NCBI GenBank assembly: GCA_018663165.1
Contig: JABJES010000042.1
Coordinates: 1-11,039 of the forward strand
Length of the DNA stretch: 11,039 nucleotides
Direction: 5' to 3'
Origin: Rhodospirillaceae bacterium
Lineage (GTDB): Bacteria; Pseudomonadota; Alphaproteobacteria; UBA11136
Part shown: positions 7,519 to 11,039 of the stretch, piece by piece
How positions within the stretch are numbered: position 1 is the stretch's first letter
Layout of the letters: the number at the start of each line of letters is the position of its first letter
Made by a program: the position numbers and the translations under genes
Notes under the pieces: generated by a model
What the model was told of the DNA's origin: nothing
Seen by the model: only the letters and a program-made list of their open reading frames with translations
The model's database searches: none

Positions 7519-7524
7519 GCCCAA

Positions 7525-9348
7525 CTACTCCACAGTGACGGATTTAGCGAGATTACGGGGCTGATCGACATCGGTCCCCTTGGCCACCGCCGTATGATAG
7601 GCCAGAAGCTGTACAGGAATAGCATAGAGGATCGGCGCGACGAACGGATCTACTTGCGGCAACTCAACCGAGGTTATGGTGTCTTTATTGAGCCTTGCCA
7701 CACCGGGCGGATCGGAGAGGAAAATCACCTTGCCGCCCCGCGCCACCACCTCCTGGGTATTCGAGACAGTTTTCTCAAAAAGCCGATCAGATGGCGCAAT
7801 GACGATCACCGGCACCCCATCATCGACAAGGGCGATAGGCCCGTGTTTCATTTCCCCTGCCGCATAGCCTTCGGCGTGAATGTAGGAAATTTCCTTCAAT
7901 TTCAACGCCCCTTCCAAGGCGATTGGATAGCCCGTTCCTCGCCCAAGATAAAGCACATCAGGCGTTTGCACCAAATCGAGGGCGATATCGCGCAAACGCT
8001 CATCATGGTTCAACACTTCGGCGGCGCGAGCAGGAACCTCCATCAAGGCTTTGGAAAGAGCGGCTTCACGTGTCTGATCAATGGCCCCTCTGGCGCGGGC
8101 CGCAGCCAGAGCAAGGCAGGCCAACACCGTCAGCTGGGTGGTGAATGCCTTAGTCGAAGCGACCCCGATCTCCGGCCCGGCCTGGGTTACCAGCACCAGA
8201 TCGGCCTCCCGTGCCATTGAGCTTTCCCGCACATTAACCAGGGCGACAACCCGTTGCCCCTGTTCGCGGGCAAAGCGCATCGCCGCCAGAGTATCAGCGG
8301 TTTCCCCGGACTGAGAGACAAACAGGGCAATGCCCCCTTTGGGCAGACAGGGTTGGCGATAACGGAATTCCGACGCCAACTCGACACGCACCGGCAGGCG
8401 GGCAATCTCCTCAAACCAGTAGGCAGCGACCATAGCGGCATAAGACGAGGTGCCGCAGGCAACCAACGTAATCGCAGGCACTTCCATCCAGTCGATGGCC
8501 AGATCTGGAAGTTCGATGCTGCGAGTCAGGGGATTAACGAAACTGTGCAGGGTATCGCCGATAACCCCCGGCTGCTCGAATATTTCCTTAAGCATGAAAT
8601 GAGGAAAGTTTCCCTTTCCGGCCGCCGCCCCACTATGGGCCGTCTTGCTTACCGGACGTTCGACCGGCTTGTCATCGGCATCAAAAACAGTTGCCCCGTC
8701 AACGCGGATTTCAGCCCAATCCCCCTCATCGAGATAACAAATCTCTTGGGTCAGAGGGGCAAGAGCAAGGGAATCGGAGCCGACATACATCTCGCCATCA
8801 CCAAAGCCGATGGCCAGCGGAGAGCCACGCCGCGCGGCAATGATCAATCCTTCTTCCCCGGCAAAGACGAGGGCAAGGGCAAAGGCTCCCTCAAGCTTTT
8901 TCAGCGTCTTGGCGGTTGCTGCCGAAGGTGAAAGCCCCTCGTCGAGATATCCGGTGACCAGATGAACGATCACTTCAGAATCGGTTTCGGTAGAAAAACT
9001 ATGGCCCTGTTCTTCAAGGGTCTCGCGCAGAAATTGAAAGTTCTCAATAATACCGTTATGGACCACGGCGACACGCTCGGTGGCATGGGGATGGGCATTG
9101 TTCTCGGTCGGCCGCCCGTGAGTGGCCCAGCGGGTGTGGCCGATACCGATGACACCGCCAAGGGGCGAGGCTTTCAAAGAAGTCTCAAGATTGGCCAGTT
9201 TTCCTTCGGCCCGGCGGCGTTCAAGCCGCCCATCGACAAGCGTCGCAATCCCAGCCGAATCATAGCCCCTGTATTCCAGGCGCCTGAGCCCTTCGATAAG
9301 CAGAGGCGCTGCTTCGCCTTTACCAATAATGCCTATAATCCCGCACAT
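7525..9348 (-). CDS. glmS: Glutamine--fructose-6-phosphate aminotransferase (isomerizing)
   Basis: It makes glucosamine 6-phosphate and glutamate from fructose 6-phosphate and glutamine, the entry step to UDP-GlcNAc, in the cytoplasm as a dimer. At 607 residues it is the usual length. Residues 1 to about 220 are the class II glutaminase domain: Cys2 becomes the N-terminal nucleophile after Met removal, with RGYDSAGIA at 27-35, HTRWATHG at 71-78, HNGIIEN at 97-103 and TETDSE with Asp123. Two SIS (sugar isomerase) domains follow, with ACGTSSYAA and SQSGETADT in the first, and the essential C-terminal tail AKSVTVE is intact. The start is 6 bp after the glmU stop, and the only Shine-Dalgarno-like sequence (AAGG) is about 14 nt upstream, so translation may depend on coupling to glmU. 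A glmS ribozyme is not expected in this group, and the 6-bp gap has no room for one. Confidence 0.98.
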   Translation of the reverse strand: MCGIIGIIGKGEAAPLLIEGLRRLEYRGYDSAGIATLVDGRLERRRAEGKLANLETSLKASPLGGVIGIGHTRWATHGRPTENNAHPHATERVAVVHNGIIENFQFLRETLEEQGHSFSTETDSEVIVHLVTGYLDEGLSPSAATAKTLKKLEGAFALALVFAGEEGLIIAARRGSPLAIGFGDGEMYVGSDSLALAPLTQEICYLDEGDWAEIRVDGATVFDADDKPVERPVSKTAHSGAAAGKGNFPHFMLKEIFEQPGVIGDTLHSFVNPLTRSIELPDLAIDWMEVPAITLVACGTSSYAAMVAAYWFEEIARLPVRVELASEFRYRQPCLPKGGIALFVSQSGETADTLAAMRFAREQGQRVVALVNVRESSMAREADLVLVTQAGPEIGVASTKAFTTQLTVLACLALAAARARGAIDQTREAALSKALMEVPARAAEVLNHDERLRDIALDLVQTPDVLYLGRGTGYPIALEGALKLKEISYIHAEGYAAGEMKHGPIALVDDGVPVIVIAPSDRLFEKTVSNTQEVVARGGKVIFLSDPPGVARLNKDTITSVELPQVDPFVAPILYAIPVQLLAYHTAVAKGTDVDQPRNLAKSVTVE

Positions 9349-9354
9349 GAGCGA

Positions 9355-10695
9355 TCAGGAAACCTTTTTTGATTTGTCGCGATAGCGCTTCGCGCCGTCG
9401 GTTTTTTTCGTTGGCTTTGCCCGTGTCAGAACCAGATCGTCGTCCGACACATCCTCAGTAATAACACTGCCGGCGCCAATAACCGCCCGCGCACCAATGC
9501 TGACCGGAGCCACCAACGAGGTGTTAGAGCCTATAAAGGCACCGGCTGCAATTTCAGTGTGAGATTTTTTCAAGCCATCATAATTACAGGTAATCGTGCC
9601 AGCCCCGATATTGGCACCGGCCCCCACCGAGGCGTCCCCGATATAGGAGAGGTGGTTGACCTTCGCCCCTTTTTCCAAAACGGCATTCTTGATCTCAACA
9701 AAATTGCCAACATGGGCGCCAATGCCGATCTCGGCACCTGGCCGTAATCTGGCAAAGGGGCCGATCACGGCGTCGGCTTTAATTTCGGCGCGCTCAATAT
9801 GACTAAAGGCGCGAATTTCTACCCTGTCGCCAACCTTGACCCCGCGACCAAAACAGATATTTGGGCCAAGGGTAACATCGCGACCAAACTCAGTATCAAA
9901 AGCCAAAAAGACGCTGGCAGGGTCGGCCATGGTGACGCCGCCCTCCATGGCCTGGGCACGAAGCCTGTCTTGCAGAACCTTTTCGGCCCAAGCCAGATCA
10001 GACCGGGAATTGACCCCGAGCAATTCTTTCTCATCGGCCTCGACAACGCAGCAAGACAACCCCTTTTCACGAGCGACGGAGATCACATCGGTCAGGTAAT
10101 ACTCACCCTTGGCGTTGTCATTGCCGATGCTGTCGAGAAGATCAAAAAGATGTTCACCGCGAAACGCCATAACGCCGGAATTGCACAAAGGAATGCGCCG
10201 GGTTTCGGAATCGGCATCGGCATATTCGACAATCGCGAGAAGGTCGCCATCAGAACCCGTAACCAGACGGCCGTATTGACCGGGATCATCGGGCCGCATG
10301 CCGAGAACGACGACAGAAGGAGAAGATGGATCGGCCAATGCCTCAAGCATGGCGGTAAGGGATTGAGGCAAAAGAAGCGGCGTATCGCCAAAAACCACCA
10401 GCACATCACCATCAAAACCGGCCAGATGTTCGCGCGCCGCCATCACCCCATGGCCAGTCCCCATTGGTGGATCCTGAACCACTGTCACAACCGGTGCCAA
10501 GGCCGTCTCGACATCGGTCATATCCTTGCCGATCACAGCAACGAGCCGGTCCGGCGCAAGGGCGAGGGCAGCGCTCAGCACGTGACCAATCATTTCCATC
10601 CCGGCGAGGGGATGGAGAACCTTTTCAAGGTCAGACTTCATCCGTGTGCCCTTACCGGCCGCGAGGATGAGAATGGCAGTTTTCCGCTTTGTCAT
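9355..10695 (-). CDS. glmU: Bifunctional N-acetylglucosamine-1-phosphate uridyltransferase / glucosamine-1-phosphate acetyltransferase
   Basis: It performs the last two steps to UDP-GlcNAc: acetylation of glucosamine 1-phosphate with acetyl-CoA, then uridylation with UTP. The 446 residues cover both domains. The N-terminal pyrophosphorylase half shows LAAGKGTRM at 11-19 with the following Lys25, QDPPMGTGHGV at 74-84 and metal-binding Asp104 in VFGDTP. The C-terminal half is a left-handed beta-helix with hexapeptide repeats, RLRPGAEIG, and NHLSYIGD, whose His348 is the expected acetyltransferase base, then GAGTITCNYDG and GSVITEDV. It ends with a short basic tail. The ATG at 10695 has a poor ribosome binding site (GGA 6 nt away). 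It is the first gene of the minus-strand block, 6 bp before glmS, and is transcribed away from gph across a region with a direct repeat. Confidence 0.98.
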   Translation of the reverse strand: MTKRKTAILILAAGKGTRMKSDLEKVLHPLAGMEMIGHVLSAALALAPDRLVAVIGKDMTDVETALAPVVTVVQDPPMGTGHGVMAAREHLAGFDGDVLVVFGDTPLLLPQSLTAMLEALADPSSPSVVVLGMRPDDPGQYGRLVTGSDGDLLAIVEYADADSETRRIPLCNSGVMAFRGEHLFDLLDSIGNDNAKGEYYLTDVISVAREKGLSCCVVEADEKELLGVNSRSDLAWAEKVLQDRLRAQAMEGGVTMADPASVFLAFDTEFGRDVTLGPNICFGRGVKVGDRVEIRAFSHIERAEIKADAVIGPFARLRPGAEIGIGAHVGNFVEIKNAVLEKGAKVNHLSYIGDASVGAGANIGAGTITCNYDGLKKSHTEIAAGAFIGSNTSLVAPVSIGARAVIGAGSVITEDVSDDDLVLTRAKPTKKTDGAKRYRDKSKKVS

Positions 10696-10852
10696 GAAGG
10701 TCCGAGCCTATACAAGAATAATTGGCCGCAAAAATGCCCCTTGGACGTTAACCCCTGTTAGGGATTGGACGTTAACCTTATTGCGAGCCATCCATACGCT
10801 AGAAGTGCGAAGTTTACTAAGTCACAATATATTACGGAAGGTTTCATTCGTT
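10696..10852. promoter_or_regulatory. Divergent intergenic region between glmU and gph
   Basis: These 157 bp must hold the promoters for the glmU block (leftward) and for gph (rightward). The outstanding content is the 13-bp direct repeat at 10741-10777. AT-rich stretches suited to -10 elements occur at 10714-10722 for glmU (TTATTCTTG on the minus strand) and at 10827-10834 for gph (AATATATT), but neither has a convincing -35 partner at the right distance, so I do not name exact promoters. GGAAGG at 10836-10841 is the likely gph ribosome binding site. Confidence 0.6.
10741..10777. repeat. Exact 13-bp direct repeat, 24-bp period, in the glmU/gph divergent promoter region
   Basis: TTGGACGTTAACC occurs at 10741-10753 and again, without mismatch, at 10765-10777. 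Each copy contains the palindrome GTTAAC. Between them is a small inverted repeat, CCCT-GTT-AGGG, at 10753-10763. Repeats of this kind between divergent genes are commonly binding sites for a dimeric or cooperatively binding regulator. The nearest edge is 46 bp from the glmU start, compatible with direct control of glmU. Confidence 0.75.
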
Positions 10853-11039
10853 TTGCGCCTCCCCGCCGTTATTTTTGACCTCGACGGTACCCTGATCGAC
10901 AGTGCCCCCGACCTGCTCGACAGCCTCAACCACGTTCTGGCCACCCTTTCGCGGCGAAAAGTCGATCTCGACGAAGTCCACTCAATGATGGGCCATGGCG
11001 CAGTAAAACTATTGGAACGGGGGCTTATCCTCACCGGCG
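10853..11039 (+). CDS. gph: Phosphoglycolate phosphatase-type HAD hydrolase (partial, 3' end outside window)
   Basis: The first 62 codons of a HAD-superfamily phosphatase that most likely hydrolyses 2-phosphoglycolate to glycolate. HAD motif I is FDLDGTLID at 8-16, with nucleophile Asp9 and acid/base Asp11. The following SAPDLLDSLNHVL and MMGHGAVKLLERGL match the start of the helical cap domain of the Gph subfamily. There is no ATG in frame upstream; the best start is TTG at 10853 (TTG CGC CTC CCC), which gives the usual few residues before the motif, with GGAAGG 11 nt upstream. An in-frame GTG at 10805 is less likely because it adds 16 residues. It is transcribed divergently from glmU. A beta-phosphoglucomutase or another HAD phosphatase cannot be excluded from the N-terminus alone. 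Confidence 0.85.
   Translation, partial: MRLPAVIFDLDGTLIDSAPDLLDSLNHVLATLSRRKVDLDEVHSMMGHGAVKLLERGLILTG

Noticed and set aside
7417..8931. Plus-strand open frames of 267 and 225 codons antisense to glmS
   Set aside because: They lie entirely or mostly within a conserved glmS and show no protein-like motifs.
9349..9354. glmS ribozyme or other leader control of glmS
   Set aside because: Only 6 bp separate glmU and glmS, so there is no room, and the ribozyme is typical of Gram-positive bacteria.
9799..10761. 320-codon plus-strand open frame antisense to glmU
   Set aside because: It is the complement of a fully conserved glmU, has no recognisable domain and no good start site. High-GC coding sequence often leaves such frames open on the other strand.
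10748..10762. Possible CtrA box (TTAA-N7-TTAA) in the glmU/gph region
   Set aside because: The second half-site reads TAGG rather than TTAA, and the other repeat copy has no second half-site.

Overview
This window looks like a chromosomal segment of an alphaproteobacterium, probably Rhodospirillales-like. That placement is an inference from moderately GC-rich coding sequence, the class II DAHP synthase, an alphaproteobacterial-type glutathione reductase, and gph divergent from glmU-glmS. There is no sign of a mobile element, phage, CRISPR array, tRNA or rRNA.

Layout: nine genes on the minus strand are read from right to left, and one partial gene at the right edge is read on the plus strand. 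The minus-strand order is glmU, glmS, a diverged DUF599 membrane protein, a canonical DUF599 membrane protein, a succinate-semialdehyde dehydrogenase (gabD), glutathione reductase (gor), a 90-residue membrane-anchored protein of unknown function, class II DAHP synthase, and a secreted Sel1-repeat protein that runs off the left edge. Gaps in this block are 6 bp (glmU/glmS), 0-6 bp (glmS/DUF599), 51, 9, 40 and 13 bp. A 144-bp AT-rich gap follows before the DAHP synthase, and then 32 bp before the Sel1 gene. The block therefore probably forms two transcription units: glmU through the 90-residue gene, and aroG plus the Sel1 gene. The plus-strand gene is a phosphoglycolate phosphatase-type HAD hydrolase (gph), divergent from glmU across 157 bp that carry an exact 13-bp direct repeat.

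Functions: GlmS and GlmU make UDP-GlcNAc for peptidoglycan and lipopolysaccharide. The two DUF599 proteins are polytopic membrane proteins of unknown function linked by position to the amino-sugar genes. GabD and Gor are redox enzymes (semialdehyde detoxification and NADPH-dependent GSSG reduction). Class II DAHP synthase commits carbon to aromatic amino acids. Gph removes 2-phosphoglycolate.

Most of the window is ordinary housekeeping sequence. The parts worth a second look are the Sel1 protein's long unrecognised C-terminal region, the strongly diverged DUF599 paralogue abutting glmS, the two-cysteine small protein after gor, the glutamate at the cofactor-selecting position of GabD, and the direct repeat between glmU and gph. 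I did not find a clear new multi-gene system.
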